A stretch of DNA of 64,000 nt from Janibacter massiliensis. GTDB taxonomy: Bacteria > Actinomycetota > Actinomycetes > Actinomycetales > Dermatophilaceae. A model generated the notes under the pieces. The model saw nothing but the letters and a program-made list of their open reading frames with translations, searched no databases and was not told the origin of the DNA. Of the stretch, positions 45,942 to 58,431 are shown one piece after another; position 1 is the stretch's first letter, and every line of letters starts with the position of its first letter. The stretch lies in contig NZ_LT985196.1 in assembly GCF_900289115.1 (NCBI RefSeq), positions 1,744,080 through 1,808,079 of the forward strand. The letters are read 5' to 3'. Both the position numbers and the translations under genes were made by a program.

Positions 45942-47444
45942 ATGACTGCAACCACGGTCGACCAGACCGACTCCTCCCAGATCGCCGTCAACGACATCGG
46001 CACCGCGGAGGACCTGCTCGCCGCCATCGACGCGACGATCAAGAACTTCAACGACGGCGACATCGTCGACGGCCGCATCGTCAAGGTCGACCGCGACGAG
46101 GTCCTCCTCGACATCGGCTACAAGACCGAGGGCGTCATCCCCTCGCGCGAGCTGTCGATCAAGCACGACGTCGACCCCTCCGAGATCGTCTCGGTCGGTG
46201 ACGAGGTCGAGGCCCTCGTCCTCCAGAAGGAGGACAAGGAGGGGCGCTTGATCCTGTCGAAGAAGCGGGCGCAGTACGAGCGGGCCTGGGGAACGATCGA
46301 GAAGATCAAGGAGGAGGACGGGGTCGTCACCGGCACCGTCATCGAGGTCGTCAAGGGCGGTCTCATCATGGACATCGGTCTCCGCGGCTTCCTCCCGGCC
46401 TCGCTCGTCGAGATGCGCCGCGTGCGCGACCTCCAGCCGTACGTCGGCAAGGAGATCGAGGCCAAGATCATCGAGCTCGACAAGAACCGCAACAACGTCG
46501 TCCTCTCGCGGCGCGCGTGGCTCGAGCAGACCCAGTCCGAGGTCCGCAGCACCTTCCTGCGCGAGCTCCAGAAGGGCCAGGTCCGCTCCGGCGTCGTCAG
46601 CTCGATCGTCAACTTCGGTGCGTTCGTCGACCTCGGCGGGGTCGACGGCCTCGTCCACGTCTCGGAGCTGTCCTGGAAGCACATCGACCACCCCTCCGAG
46701 GTCGTCGAGGTCGGCGACGAGGTCACGGTCGAGGTGCTCGACGTCGACATGGACCGCGAGCGGGTCTCGCTGTCGCTCAAGGCGACGCAGGAGGACCCGT
46801 GGCAGCACTTCGCCCGGACCCACGCGATCGGTCAGGTCGTCCCGGGCAAGGTCACCAAGCTCGTCCCGTTCGGTGCGTTCGTCCGCGTCGAGGACGGCAT
46901 CGAGGGCCTCGTGCACATCTCGGAGCTCGCCGAGCGCCACGTCGAGCTGCCCGAGCAGGTCGTCACCGTCGGCACCGAGATCTTCGTCAAGGTCATCGAC
47001 ATCGACCTCGAGCGTCGCCGGATCTCGCTCTCGCTCAAGCAGGCGAACGAGGACGGCGCGCAGAACACCGAGTTCGACCCGACGCTCTACGGCATGGCGG
47101 CCGAGTACGACGAGCAGGGCAACTACAAGTACCCCGAGGGCTTCGACCCCGAGACGAACGAGTGGCTCGAGGGCTACGAGAAGCAGCGCGAGCAGTGGGA
47201 GAAGGAGTACGCCGAGGCGCACGCCCGCTGGGAGGCGCACCGCGCCCAGGTCGAGGCCGCGGCCAAGGCCGACGCCGAGGCCGGTGAGGACGGTGGCGAC
47301 GTCGCGTCGTACTCGTCCGACTCGGCCTCGAGCCAGTCCGCCTCGTCGTCCTCGAGCAGCACGCCGTCCGCGCCCGAGCAGGGTGGGACGCTCGCCTCGG
47401 ACGAGGCGCTCGCCGCGCTGCGCGAGAAGCTCACCGGCGGCTGA
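45942..47444 (+). CDS. rpsA: 30S ribosomal protein S1
   Basis: A 500-residue RNA-binding protein with four S1 domains (about 38-107, 125-190, 210-279 and 297-366), seen from repeats such as VDGLVHVSELSWKHIDHP and EGLVHISELAERHVELP. A Glu-rich segment and a low-complexity tail with many Ser (about 450-480) follow. It helps mRNA bind the 30S subunit. The SD is weak (GGAG at about 45927, 11 nt away), as often for rpsA, and translation may be autoregulated. Confidence 0.97.
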   Translation: MTATTVDQTDSSQIAVNDIGTAEDLLAAIDATIKNFNDGDIVDGRIVKVDRDEVLLDIGYKTEGVIPSRELSIKHDVDPSEIVSVGDEVEALVLQKEDKEGRLILSKKRAQYERAWGTIEKIKEEDGVVTGTVIEVVKGGLIMDIGLRGFLPASLVEMRRVRDLQPYVGKEIEAKIIELDKNRNNVVLSRRAWLEQTQSEVRSTFLRELQKGQVRSGVVSSIVNFGAFVDLGGVDGLVHVSELSWKHIDHPSEVVEVGDEVTVEVLDVDMDRERVSLSLKATQEDPWQHFARTHAIGQVVPGKVTKLVPFGAFVRVEDGIEGLVHISELAERHVELPEQVVTVGTEIFVKVIDIDLERRRISLSLKQANEDGAQNTEFDPTLYGMAAEYDEQGNYKYPEGFDPETNEWLEGYEKQREQWEKEYAEAHARWEAHRAQVEAAAKADAEAGEDGGDVASYSSDSASSQSASSSSSSTPSAPEQGGTLASDEALAALREKLTGG

Positions 47445-47463
47445 CCGACCGGTCACCCCTGAG

Positions 47464-47497
47464 CGAGGGGCCGTCCCGTACCCGGGGCGGCCCCTCG
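47464..47497 (+). terminator. Terminator hairpin of rpsA
   Basis: A 15-bp stem (47464-47478 with 47483-47497, 4-nt loop, one G-T pair; arm cgaggggccgtcccg) lies 19 bp after the rpsA stop, followed by tcgcgtcct. Confidence 0.85.
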
Positions 47498-47550
47498 TCG
47501 CGTCCTCGGGGTTCGCCAGCCCTCGTCGGATCGTGCGACCGCGGCCGTCG

Positions 47551-47556
47551 TAGGGT
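47551..47556 (+). promoter_or_regulatory. -10 box of coaE (leaderless type)
   Basis: TAGGGT is followed by 6 nt and GTG 47563. Confidence 0.5.
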
Positions 47557-47562
47557 CGCGGG

Positions 47563-48771
47563 GTGTTGCGAGTCGGGTTGAGCGGTGGCATCGGATCGGG
47601 CAAGTCCACGGTCTCGGCGCGTCTGACGGAGCTCGGTGCGCACGTCGTCGACGCCGACCGGGTCGCCCGGGAGGTCGTCGAACCGGGCACGCCCGCGCTG
47701 GCGGCCATCCGCGACCGCTTCGGGGCCGACGTGATCACCGACGGGGCGCTGGACCGCCCGGCGCTCGGCCGGATCGTCTTCGCCGACCAGCAGGCCCGAC
47801 GCGACCTGGAGGCGATCACCCACCCGGCGATCGCGGCTCGCACCGCGAACCTCATGGCCGCGGTGCAGGCCACCGATCCGGCCGGGGTCCTCGTGCACGA
47901 CGTCCCCCTCCTCGTCGAGCTCGGGACCAGCGCGGAGTACCACCTCGTGCTCGGGGTCCACGCGCCCGTCGAGGAGCGGGTGCGCCGACTGGTGGCGGAT
48001 CGCGGGATGGCCGAGGCCGACGCCCGCGCCCGGATCGCCGCCCAGGCCGACGACGACGCCCGGCGGAGGGCCAGCGACGTCATCCTCGACAACACGGGGA
48101 CGCGGGAGGAGCTGGTCGACGCGATCGACCGGCTCTGGCGCGAGCGTCTGGTGCCGTTCGCGAGGAACCTGGCGACGGGGCAGCGCGCACCGCGTCCGGC
48201 GTCGGTCCGGCTCGTCGACCCCGATCCCACGTGGCCGGAGGAGGCAGAGCGGCTGCTCGGGCGGATCGGGGGTGCGCTGGGGGCGGCCGCCGCGACTCTC
48301 GATCACATCGGCTCGACCGCGGTGCCGGTCGCCGCCACGGACGTCATCGACCTCCAGCTCGGTGTCGAGGAGCTCGCGGTGGCGGACGATCCCGCGGTGA
48401 TCGCCGCCCTCGCGGCGGCCGGGTTCCCGCGGGTCCCCGGGGTCGACCGGGACAACCCGAAGGACGGGGCCCCCTGGCCCAAGCGGTTCCACGGCTCGAG
48501 CGACCCCGGACGGGTCGTCCATCTCCACGTCCGCGAGGTCGGCTCGCCCGGGTGGCGCCGGGCGTTGCTCTTCCGGGACGCCCTCCGCGCGGACGCCGGG
48601 ACACGCGAGGAGTACGTCGCGCTCAAGCGGTCGATCCTTGCGGCGGACGCCGGGTGGGACTCCTGCCTGACGGCGAAGGAGCCGCGGTTCGACGCCGTGC
48701 ACGACCGGATCGAGGAGTGGGCGCTCGCGACCGGCTGGTCCCCGTCGGCCGCTGTCGGAGGGTCGGCCTAG
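47563..48771 (+). CDS. coaE: Dephospho-CoA kinase fused to a GrpB/UPF0157 domain
   Basis: A 402-residue fusion. The N-terminal CoaE (about 1-200) phosphorylates dephospho-CoA in the last step of CoA synthesis: P-loop [32 protein letters not shown] and [10 protein letters not shown]. The C-terminal GrpB/UPF0157 domain (about 215-395) has [23 protein letters not shown] and [12 protein letters not shown], a nucleotidyltransferase-like fold of unclear role. The same fusion is known in M. tuberculosis CoaE. The start is GTG 47563. Confidence 0.94.
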   Translation: MLRVGLSGGIGSGKSTVSARLTELGAHVVDADRVAREVVEPGTPALAAIRDRFGADVITDGALDRPALGRIVFADQQARRDLEAITHPAIAARTANLMAAVQATDPAGVLVHDVPLLVELGTSAEYHLVLGVHAPVEERVRRLVADRGMAEADARARIAAQADDDARRRASDVILDNTGTREELVDAIDRLWRERLVPFARNLATGQRAPRPASVRLVDPDPTWPEEAERLLGRIGGALGAAAATLDHIGSTAVPVAATDVIDLQLGVEELAVADDPAVIAALAAAGFPRVPGVDRDNPKDGAPWPKRFHGSSDPGRVVHLHVREVGSPGWRRALLFRDALRADAGTREEYVALKRSILAADAGWDSCLTAKEPRFDAVHDRIEEWALATGWSPSAAVGGSA

Positions 48772-48774
48772 GTT
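48769..48774 (+). promoter_or_regulatory. -10 box of uvrB (leaderless type)
   Basis: TAGGTT is followed by 6 nt and ATG 48781; its TAG is also the coaE stop codon. No LexA box is seen nearby. Confidence 0.45.
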
Positions 48775-48780
48775 GGTGCC

Positions 48781-50880
48781 ATGCGACCCGTGACCGACCT
48801 GCAGCGCAAGATCGCGCCCTTCGACGTCGTGTCGGAGTTCGAGCCAGCGGGCGACCAGCCGGCCGCGATCGCCGAGCTGGCGCGGCGGATCGAGGCGGGG
48901 GAGCAGGACGTCGTCCTTCTCGGCGCGACCGGCACGGGCAAGTCGGCGACGACGGCGTGGCTCGTCGAGCGCCTCCAGCGACCCACCCTCGTCCTCGCCC
49001 CGAACAAGACGCTCGCCGCGCAGCTCGCGACCGAGTTCCGAGAGCTCCTGCCGAACAACGCGGTCGAGTACTTCGTCAGCTACTACGACTACTACCAGCC
49101 CGAGGCGTACGTCCCGCAGACGGACACCTACATCGAGAAGGACAGCTCGATCAACGACGAGGTGGAGCGGCTGCGGCACAGCGCCACCAACTCCCTGCTG
49201 ACCCGCCGGGACGTCATCGTCGTGGCCTCCGTGTCGTGCATCTACGGCCTCGGCACGCCGCAGGAGTACGTCGACCGCATGGTCCGCCTGACCGTGGGCG
49301 AGGAGGTCGACCGGGACACCCTCCTGCGCCAGTTCGTGACGATGCAGTACACCCGCAACGACCTCGCCTTCACGCGTGGCACCTTCCGCGTCCGCGGGGA
49401 CACCGTGGAGATCATCCCCGTCTACGAGGAGCTCGCCGTGCGCATCGAGTTCTTCGGCGACGAGATCGAGCGGATCTACACCCTTCACCCGGTCAGCGGC
49501 GAGATCGTCCGGGAGGAGGACGAGATGTACGTCTTCCCCGCCTCGCACTACATCGCCGGGCCGGAACGGATGGAACGGGCGATCGCCGGGATCGAGCACG
49601 AGCTCGAGGAGCAGCTGCGGACCTTCGAGCAGCAGGGCAAGCTCCTCGAGGCGCAGCGGTTGCGGATGCGGACGACCTACGACATCGAGATGATGCGCCA
49701 GGTCGGGTCGTGCTCGGGGATCGAGAACTACTCCATGCACCTCGACGGCCGGTCGCCCGGGAGCGCGCCGAACTGCTTGCTCGACTACTTCCCGGAGGAC
49801 TTCCTCCTCGTCATCGACGAGTCGCACCAGACGGTGCCGCAGATCGGCGCGATGTTCGAGGGCGACATGTCCCGCAAGCGCACGCTCGTCGACCATGGTT
49901 TCCGTCTGCCGTCGGCCATGGACAACCGCCCCCTGAAGTGGGAGGAGTTCCTCGAGCGGATCGGTCAGACCGTCTACCTCTCGGCCACGCCGGGGGACTA
50001 CGAGCTGGCCAAGAGCGACGGGTTCGTCGAGCAGATCATCCGCCCGACCGGCCTCGTCGACCCGGAGGTCGTGCTCAAGCCGACGAAGGGCCAGATCGAC
50101 GACCTCCTGCACGAGATCCGCCTGCGCACCGACCGTGACGAGCGGGTCCTCGTCACGACCCTGACGAAGAAGATGGCGGAGGACCTCACCGACTACCTCC
50201 TCGACAAGGGGGTCCGGGTCCGGTATCTCCACAGCGACATCGACACGCTCCGTCGGGTCGAGCTGCTGCGCGAGCTGCGGCTCGGCGAGTTCGACGTCCT
50301 CGTCGGCATCAACCTCCTGCGCGAGGGCCTCGACCTGCCGGAGGTGTCCCTCGTGAGCATCCTCGACGCCGACAAGGAGGGCTTCCTCCGCTCGACCCGC
50401 TCGCTCGTCCAGACCATCGGGCGCGCCGCGCGGAACGTCTCGGGCCAGGTGCACATGTACGCGGACAAGATCACGCCCTCGATGGAGCAGGCGATCGAGG
50501 AGACGAAGCGACGCCGGGCGAGGCAGATGGAGCACAACCGCACGCACGGGATCGACCCCCAGCCGCTCCGCAAGAAGATCGCCGACATCACCGACATGCT
50601 CCAGCGCGAGGACGCCGACACCGAGCAGCTCATCGGGTCCGGGCGGAACCAGTCCCGTGGTCGCGCCATGGGTGGCGGCAAGGGTGCGCTGGCGGCCGAC
50701 ACGGGCCGGCTCGACACCTCGTCGATGGCCGCAAGCGACCTGGCCGACCTCGTGCAGGAGCTGACCGCGCAGATGCACCAGGCGGCGACCGACCTGCAGT
50801 TCGAGCTCGCGGCCCGGCTCCGCGACGAGATCGGCGACCTCAAGAAGGAGCTGCGCCAGATGCGCGCGGCGACGTCCTGA
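48781..50880 (+). CDS. uvrB: Excinuclease ABC subunit B
   Basis: A 699-residue helicase-like protein of nucleotide excision repair that verifies damage passed on by UvrA and recruits UvrC. It has Walker A GATGTGKS, the beta-hairpin [16 protein letters not shown]-type [11 protein letters not shown], motif [11 protein letters not shown], and a C-terminal UVR motif ([13 protein letters not shown]) for UvrC contact. Length is normal for actinobacteria. The start is ATG 48781, 9 bp after the coaE stop. Confidence 0.98.
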   Translation: MRPVTDLQRKIAPFDVVSEFEPAGDQPAAIAELARRIEAGEQDVVLLGATGTGKSATTAWLVERLQRPTLVLAPNKTLAAQLATEFRELLPNNAVEYFVSYYDYYQPEAYVPQTDTYIEKDSSINDEVERLRHSATNSLLTRRDVIVVASVSCIYGLGTPQEYVDRMVRLTVGEEVDRDTLLRQFVTMQYTRNDLAFTRGTFRVRGDTVEIIPVYEELAVRIEFFGDEIERIYTLHPVSGEIVREEDEMYVFPASHYIAGPERMERAIAGIEHELEEQLRTFEQQGKLLEAQRLRMRTTYDIEMMRQVGSCSGIENYSMHLDGRSPGSAPNCLLDYFPEDFLLVIDESHQTVPQIGAMFEGDMSRKRTLVDHGFRLPSAMDNRPLKWEEFLERIGQTVYLSATPGDYELAKSDGFVEQIIRPTGLVDPEVVLKPTKGQIDDLLHEIRLRTDRDERVLVTTLTKKMAEDLTDYLLDKGVRVRYLHSDIDTLRRVELLRELRLGEFDVLVGINLLREGLDLPEVSLVSILDADKEGFLRSTRSLVQTIGRAARNVSGQVHMYADKITPSMEQAIEETKRRRARQMEHNRTHGIDPQPLRKKIADITDMLQREDADTEQLIGSGRNQSRGRAMGGGKGALAADTGRLDTSSMAASDLADLVQELTAQMHQAATDLQFELAARLRDEIGDLKKELRQMRAATS

Positions 50881-50928
50881 CCGGCCCCGGGCGTTCGTCG
50901 TCGGTCCCGCGTCTGGCACACTGACGGC

Positions 50929-51043
50929 CAGCGGAGGGGAGTATCCCCGAACGAGGGCCTCGTCATCACGGGCTGCGCGAGCGGCTCCGGGGTCCCCGGC
51001 CCACGACGGGCGGGAGAGACCTCCGGGACACCCCTCGTTCCCG
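50929..51043 (+). ncRNA. yybP-ykoY manganese riboswitch upstream of terC
   Basis: The 174-bp leader of terC has the conserved yybP-ykoY parts: a P1 stem (gagggg 50934-50939 with cccctc 51031-51036), AGGGGAGTATCCCC at its 5' side, CGTCATCACGG in the middle, and GGGAGAGACCTCCGGG at the 3' side. These RNAs bind Mn2+ and usually turn on Mn exporters, including TerC-like proteins. The terC SD (AAAGG, 51044-51048) directly follows the 3' P1 strand, suggesting control of translation start. Weak promoter boxes (TTCGTC, 17 bp, CACACT) end at 50922. Confidence 0.82.
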
Positions 51044-51054
51044 AAAGGTCAGCC

Positions 51055-52092
51055 GTGCCTGCCTCCGTCCTCGCGCTCCCGATGCTGGGCCCCGACAAGA
51101 GCTCCCTCGACCTGCCCGTGTGGGCGTGGTGGGTGACGATCGGCATCGCGGCCGCCGTCCTCCTGTTCGACATCGTGATGATCGCGCGCAACCCGCACGT
51201 GCCCTCCACGAAGGAGGTCTCGATCATCCTCAGCGCCTACGTCGGCGCGGCGATCCTCTTCGGCCTGGGGATGTGGTGGCTCGAGGGGGGCAAGCTCGCC
51301 GGGGAGTTCTTCGCCGGGTGGTTGACCGAGTACTCGCTCTCGGTGGACAACCTCTTCATCTTCATCCTCATCATGGCGAGCTTCGCCGTGCCCCAGCGCT
51401 ACCAGCAGACGGCCCTCATGTGGGGCATCATCATCGCGATCGTCCTGCGCGGCATCTTCATCTGGCTCGGTGCCGCCGCGATCGCGCGGTTCTCGTGGGT
51501 CTTCTACATCTTCGGCGCCTTCCTCATCTACACGGCGATCAAGCTCGCGTTCCAGGGCGAGAGCGACGATGACGAGTACGAGGAGAGCTGGTTCGTCCGC
51601 TGGATGAAGCGGACCTTCCCGTCGACGGACGAGTGGAGCACGAAGCTCATCACCAAGGAGAACGGCCGACGGGTGATGACGCCGATGCTCATCGTCGTCA
51701 TGGCGCTGGGCACGACGGACCTGCTCTTCGCCCTCGACTCGATCCCGGCGATCTACGGCCTGACGAACGAGCCGTACATCGTCCTGGTCGCCAACCTCTT
51801 CGCGCTCATGGGGCTGCGGCAGCTCTACTTCCTCCTCGGGGGCCTGCTGAAGAAGCTCGTCTACCTCAGCATCGGACTGGCGGTGCTCCTGGCCTTCATC
51901 GGCGTCAAGCTCCTCCTCCACGCCCTCCACGAGAACGAGCTGCCGTTCATCAACGGGGGCAACCAGGTCCACGTCCCGGAGATCCCGATCACCGTCTCGC
52001 TCGGAGCCATCGTCGTCATCCTCGGCGTCACGACGATCGCGAGCCTGTGGAAGTCCCGGCGTGACGCGCGGCTCGGGATCAGCCAGGACTGA
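51055..52092 (+). CDS. TerC family integral membrane protein
   Basis: A 345-residue, nine-helix protein. Both family hallmarks are present: YSLSVDNLFIFILIMASF (helix with the metal-binding Asp) and GTTDLLFALDSIPAIYGLT. Residues 173-210 form a charged cytoplasmic loop (GESDDDEYEES). TerC/Alx proteins are now linked to manganese export, which agrees with the riboswitch ahead of it. GTG 51055 has AAAGG 6 nt upstream. Its last 14 bp overlap the convergent EamA gene. Confidence 0.95.
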   Translation: MPASVLALPMLGPDKSSLDLPVWAWWVTIGIAAAVLLFDIVMIARNPHVPSTKEVSIILSAYVGAAILFGLGMWWLEGGKLAGEFFAGWLTEYSLSVDNLFIFILIMASFAVPQRYQQTALMWGIIIAIVLRGIFIWLGAAAIARFSWVFYIFGAFLIYTAIKLAFQGESDDDEYEESWFVRWMKRTFPSTDEWSTKLITKENGRRVMTPMLIVVMALGTTDLLFALDSIPAIYGLTNEPYIVLVANLFALMGLRQLYFLLGGLLKKLVYLSIGLAVLLAFIGVKLLLHALHENELPFINGGNQVHVPEIPITVSLGAIVVILGVTTIASLWKSRRDARLGISQD

Positions 52093-52963
52093 CCGCCGCC
52101 GCGGTGCGCTGACGGGCACCGAGCCCGAGGACGGCGACGCTCGCCGCGACGACGAGGGTGATCCCGATGACCCGTGTCGGCGACAGCCGCTGGCCGAGGA
52201 CGACGAACCCGGCGAGGGCGGCCGCGGCCGGCTCGAGGGACAGGAGCACGCCGAAGACCCGTTCCGGCAGCGACCGGAGGGCGACGAGCTCGAGCGAGTA
52301 GGGCACCACCGATGACAGCAGCGCGATCGCCACGCCCAGGCCCAGTACGGGCAGCGGGGCCCGGACCGCGTCGGCGGCCCCGCTCGGGAGGACGACGAGC
52401 GTCGCGACGGCCATGGCCAGCGCCAGGCCGCCGAGCCCCGGGAAGGAACGACCGACCCGGCTGCTGAGCAGGACGTACCCGGCCCAGAAAGCCCCGGCGG
52501 CGAGGGCGAGAACGATGCCGACCGGGTCGGCACCGGAGAGGCCGGACGTGGCGCCGGACGCGAGGAGGACCCCGACCGCCGCGACGAGCACGGCCGCCAG
52601 GTCCCGGGCGCGCCGCGAGAGGACCGCGGCGAGGGTCAGCGGGCCGACGAACTCGACCGTCACCGCGACGCCGATCGGGAGGCGGCCCAGCGCCGCGTAG
52701 AACGCGAGGTTCATCAGTCCGAGGGCGCAGCCGAAGCCGACGACCTCCCACCACGCGCCCGGTCGGTGCCCGCGCAGCGTCGGGCGGGCGATCGCGAGGA
52801 GGGCGAGCGTCCCGATGACGAGTCGCAGGACGACGGTGGGTCCGGCACCGATCGTCGGGACGAGCCGGGCGGCGAAGGCGCCGCCGACCTGGACGGAGAC
52901 GACCGCGAGGAGGACGAGGCCCGCCGCACGCGCCGTCGCGGGCCCGGCGACCGGGACGGTCAC
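52079..52963 (-). CDS. EamA/DMT family transporter
   Basis: A 294-residue, ten-helix drug/metabolite transporter made of two EamA repeats (the second starts near 150, [23 protein letters not shown]). It resembles the RhtA-type exporters ([19 protein letters not shown]). The substrate is unknown, perhaps an amino acid or metabolite. GTG 52963 overlaps the MBL-fold gene stop by 4 bp, so both are one unit. Confidence 0.87.
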   Translation of the reverse strand: MTVPVAGPATARAAGLVLLAVVSVQVGGAFAARLVPTIGAGPTVVLRLVIGTLALLAIARPTLRGHRPGAWWEVVGFGCALGLMNLAFYAALGRLPIGVAVTVEFVGPLTLAAVLSRRARDLAAVLVAAVGVLLASGATSGLSGADPVGIVLALAAGAFWAGYVLLSSRVGRSFPGLGGLALAMAVATLVVLPSGAADAVRAPLPVLGLGVAIALLSSVVPYSLELVALRSLPERVFGVLLSLEPAAAALAGFVVLGQRLSPTRVIGITLVVAASVAVLGLGARQRTAAAVSPG

Positions 52964-53646
52964 CAGCCGCGCTCGCGCCACTCCGCGAGGTGGGGGCGCT
53001 CGGCGCCGATCGTCGTTCCCTCGCCGTGCCCCGGGTGCACGACGGCGTCGTCGGGCAGGACGTCGAACAGCCGTCGCTCGACGTCCTCGATGAGCTGGTC
53101 GAAGGACTGGTAGTCGTAGTGCGTCGTCGCCCCGACGCCGCCGGGGAAGAGGCTGTCGCCGGTGATCACGTGGGTGCCCTCGGGGTCGCGGTGGATGAGG
53201 GCGACCGATCCGGGGGTGTGCCCGCGCAGGTGGGCGACCTCGAGGTGGACGCGACCGACGGTGACCGTGTCGCCGTGCGCGAGGACGTGGTCGGGCTCGA
53301 CCGGCAGGTGCGCGGCGTCGTCCGCGCCGGCGACCGTCTCGGCGCGGAAGGTCTTGGCGACCTCGAGCAGGGCGCGGGTGTGGTCCTCGTGCCGGTGGGT
53401 CGTCACGATCGTCGCGATCCCGGACCCGCGGTCGGCGGCACCGTCCGCGACGAGGCGGGAGATGGCGGCGACGTCGTCGGCGGCGTCGACGAGCAGCTGC
53501 GCGCCGGTGGAGGGACAGGTGAGGAGGTAGACGGCGTTGTCGAGGGTGCCGACGCGAATCCGGCGGATGACGAGGGAACCCGTCCGGCCCACCACCTCCG
53601 AGAAGGGCGCGGGGCGGTCGGGCGTGGTCTCCGGAGTGGTCTCCAT
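52960..53646 (-). CDS. MBL-fold metallo-hydrolase (glyoxalase II-like)
   Basis: A 228-residue metallo-beta-lactamase-fold enzyme. The metal motif reads [11 protein letters not shown] (HxHxDH form), with [26 protein letters not shown] and [12 protein letters not shown] giving the other His and Asp ligands. The family includes glyoxalase II and persulfide dioxygenases; the substrate is not clear. An MBL gene beside uvrA is also found in M. tuberculosis (Rv1637c). ATG 53646 is divergent from uvrA with 48 bp between starts. Confidence 0.88.
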   Translation of the reverse strand: METTPETTPDRPAPFSEVVGRTGSLVIRRIRVGTLDNAVYLLTCPSTGAQLLVDAADDVAAISRLVADGAADRGSGIATIVTTHRHEDHTRALLEVAKTFRAETVAGADDAAHLPVEPDHVLAHGDTVTVGRVHLEVAHLRGHTPGSVALIHRDPEGTHVITGDSLFPGGVGATTHYDYQSFDQLIEDVERRLFDVLPDDAVVHPGHGEGTTIGAERPHLAEWRERGW

Positions 53647-53681
53647 GGCCCCATCCTGCCAGCGTTGTCGGAGCCGCCACC

Positions 53682-53687
53682 TAGGCT
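53682..53687 (+). promoter_or_regulatory. -10 box of uvrA (leaderless type)
   Basis: TAGGCT is followed by 7 nt and GTG 53695. No LexA-like palindrome lies in the 48-bp divergent gap. Confidence 0.45.
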
Positions 53688-53694
53688 GACCGCC

Positions 53695-56811
<3,117 letters not shown>

Positions 56812-56812
56812 C

Positions 56813-57526
56813 TCAGTCCTCGCCGAGGTAGGCCTTGCGGACCTCGTCGCTCTCGAGCAGCTCGGCACCGGTTCCCGCGAGGACGATCTTCCCGATCTCG
56901 AGGACGTACCCGCGGTTGGCCCGCCGCAGCGCGGCACGGGCGTTCTGCTCGACGAGGAGGATCGTCGTCCCCTGCTCCTGGAGGGTCACGACGGTCGCCA
57001 TGATGCGCTTCATCATGAGCGGCGAGAGACCCATCGACGGCTCGTCGAGCATGAGCAGGTCGGGCCGTGACATCATCGCGCGGCCCATCGCGAGCATCTG
57101 CTGCTCGCCGCCGGAGAACGTCCCCGCCGGCTGCTTCGCCCGCTCGCCCAGGATCGGGAAGAGCTCGTACGCAGCATGGAGGTCCCGTCGTACGTCGTTG
57201 TCCCGGCGCTGGAAGGCGCCGAGCATGAGGTTCTCCTCGACGGTCATCCGAGGGAAGATTCGTCGGCCTTCGGGGGAGTGGGCGATCCCGAGCCCGGTGA
57301 TCTTGTGCGGGGGGACCGCGTCGATCGGCCGTCCCTTGTACCGGATGGAGCCTGACGTCGGGCGCAGCAGACCGCTGATCGTCCGCAGCGTCGTCGTCTT
57401 CCCGGCGCCGTTGGTCCCGATGAGCGTGACGACCTCGCCCTCGTCGACGTGGAAACCGATGCCCTTGACCGCGGCGATCTTCCCGTAGTGGACCTCGAGG
57501 TCCTCGACCTGCAGCAGCGGGCTCAT
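56813..57526 (-). CDS. livF: Branched-chain amino acid ABC transporter ATPase LivF
   Basis: A 237-residue ABC ATPase: Walker A GTNGAGKTTT, the LivF-type EGRRIFPRMTVEENL, signature FSGGEQQMLAMGRAM, Walker B LLMLDEPSMGLSP and VEQNARAAL. It powers uptake of Leu, Ile and Val with LivG. ATG 57526 overlaps the livG stop (ATGA). It is the last gene of the livKHMGF unit, with its stop one base from the uvrA stop; no terminator fits between them. Confidence 0.95.
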   Translation of the reverse strand: MSPLLQVEDLEVHYGKIAAVKGIGFHVDEGEVVTLIGTNGAGKTTTLRTISGLLRPTSGSIRYKGRPIDAVPPHKITGLGIAHSPEGRRIFPRMTVEENLMLGAFQRRDNDVRRDLHAAYELFPILGERAKQPAGTFSGGEQQMLAMGRAMMSRPDLLMLDEPSMGLSPLMMKRIMATVVTLQEQGTTILLVEQNARAALRRANRGYVLEIGKIVLAGTGAELLESDEVRKAYLGED

Positions 57527-58431
57527 CGCGTCCTCTCCACGTCGTCCTCGGGACGCAGCTCGCCCCCGGCGCGAAGGACCTCCCGGTCCTCGTCGGTCAG
57601 CTCGTCATGGGAGATCTCGTCGTCGTCCCCGCCACCGATGTACGCCTCGATGACACGGGGGTCCGACTGCACCTCGCCCGGCGTGCCCTCGGTGAGGGTC
57701 TCGCCGCGCACGAGGCAGGTCACCCGGTCGCACAGCTGGAAGATGAACCGCATGTCGTGCTCGATGACGACGACGGCCAGGCCCATCTCCCGGATGCGGA
57801 AGATGAGGTTCATCGTCTGCTCGGTCTCGATGGGGTTCATACCGGCGGTCGGCTCGTCGAGAAGCAGGACCACCGGGTCGGTGGCCAGGGCGCGGGCGAT
57901 CTCTAGCTTGCGCTGCTCCCCGTACGGCAGGTTGCGCGCCAGGTGCTCTGCCTTTCGGCCGAGGCCGACGAACTCGAGCAGCTCCTGCGCCCGCTCTCGC
58001 GACTCACGCTCCTCGCGCCGGTAGGTCGGACCGCGCAGGATCGACGTCACCGGGCCCGCCTTCGTCCGGCAGTACCGGCCCACCATGACGTTCTCCAGCG
58101 CCGTCATGTTGGCGAAGAGCCGGATGTTCTGGAAGGTGCGGGCCATGCCGGCGCGCACGACGCGTCCCGGCCGCGGGGGCAGGTTCCTCCCGCGCAGCAT
58201 GACGCGGCCGGAGGTCGGCTTGTACATGCCCGTGAGGCAGTTGAAGAAGGTCGTCTTCCCAGCCCCGTTCGGCCCGATGAGACCGACGATCTCACCCTCG
58301 TGGACGACGAGGTCGACGCCGTTGACGGCCGTGAGCCCGCCGAAGCGCATGACGACGTCGCGCGCCTCGAGCACGATCTGCGTGGCTGCGGTGGGAGCGG
58401 CCATCTCGCCGTTCGGTGGTGCCGTGCTCAT
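57523..58431 (-). CDS. livG: Branched-chain amino acid ABC transporter ATPase LivG
   Basis: A 302-residue ABC ATPase: Walker A GPNGAGKTTFFNCLTG, ARTFQNIRLFANMTALENV, signature LPYGEQRKLEIARAL (LSGGQ replaced by LPYGE, normal for LivG), Walker B VLLLDEPTAGMNP, and VVVIEHDM. About 40 extra acidic C-terminal residues follow the usual end. ATG 58431 overlaps livM (ATGA). Confidence 0.95.
   Translation of the reverse strand: MSTAPPNGEMAAPTAATQIVLEARDVVMRFGGLTAVNGVDLVVHEGEIVGLIGPNGAGKTTFFNCLTGMYKPTSGRVMLRGRNLPPRPGRVVRAGMARTFQNIRLFANMTALENVMVGRYCRTKAGPVTSILRGPTYRREERESRERAQELLEFVGLGRKAEHLARNLPYGEQRKLEIARALATDPVVLLLDEPTAGMNPIETEQTMNLIFRIREMGLAVVVIEHDMRFIFQLCDRVTCLVRGETLTEGTPGEVQSDPRVIEAYIGGGDDDEISHDELTDEDREVLRAGGELRPEDDVERTR

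Noticed and set aside
47280-47400. Tandem repeat in the rpsA 3' end
   Set aside because: It is a Ser/Ala-rich low-complexity coding stretch without exact repeat units, usual for actinobacterial S1 tails.
48721-48780. LexA (SOS) boxes in front of uvrB and uvrA
   Set aside because: No GAAC-N4-GTTC-like palindrome is present in the 60 bp before uvrB or in the 48-bp gap before uvrA.
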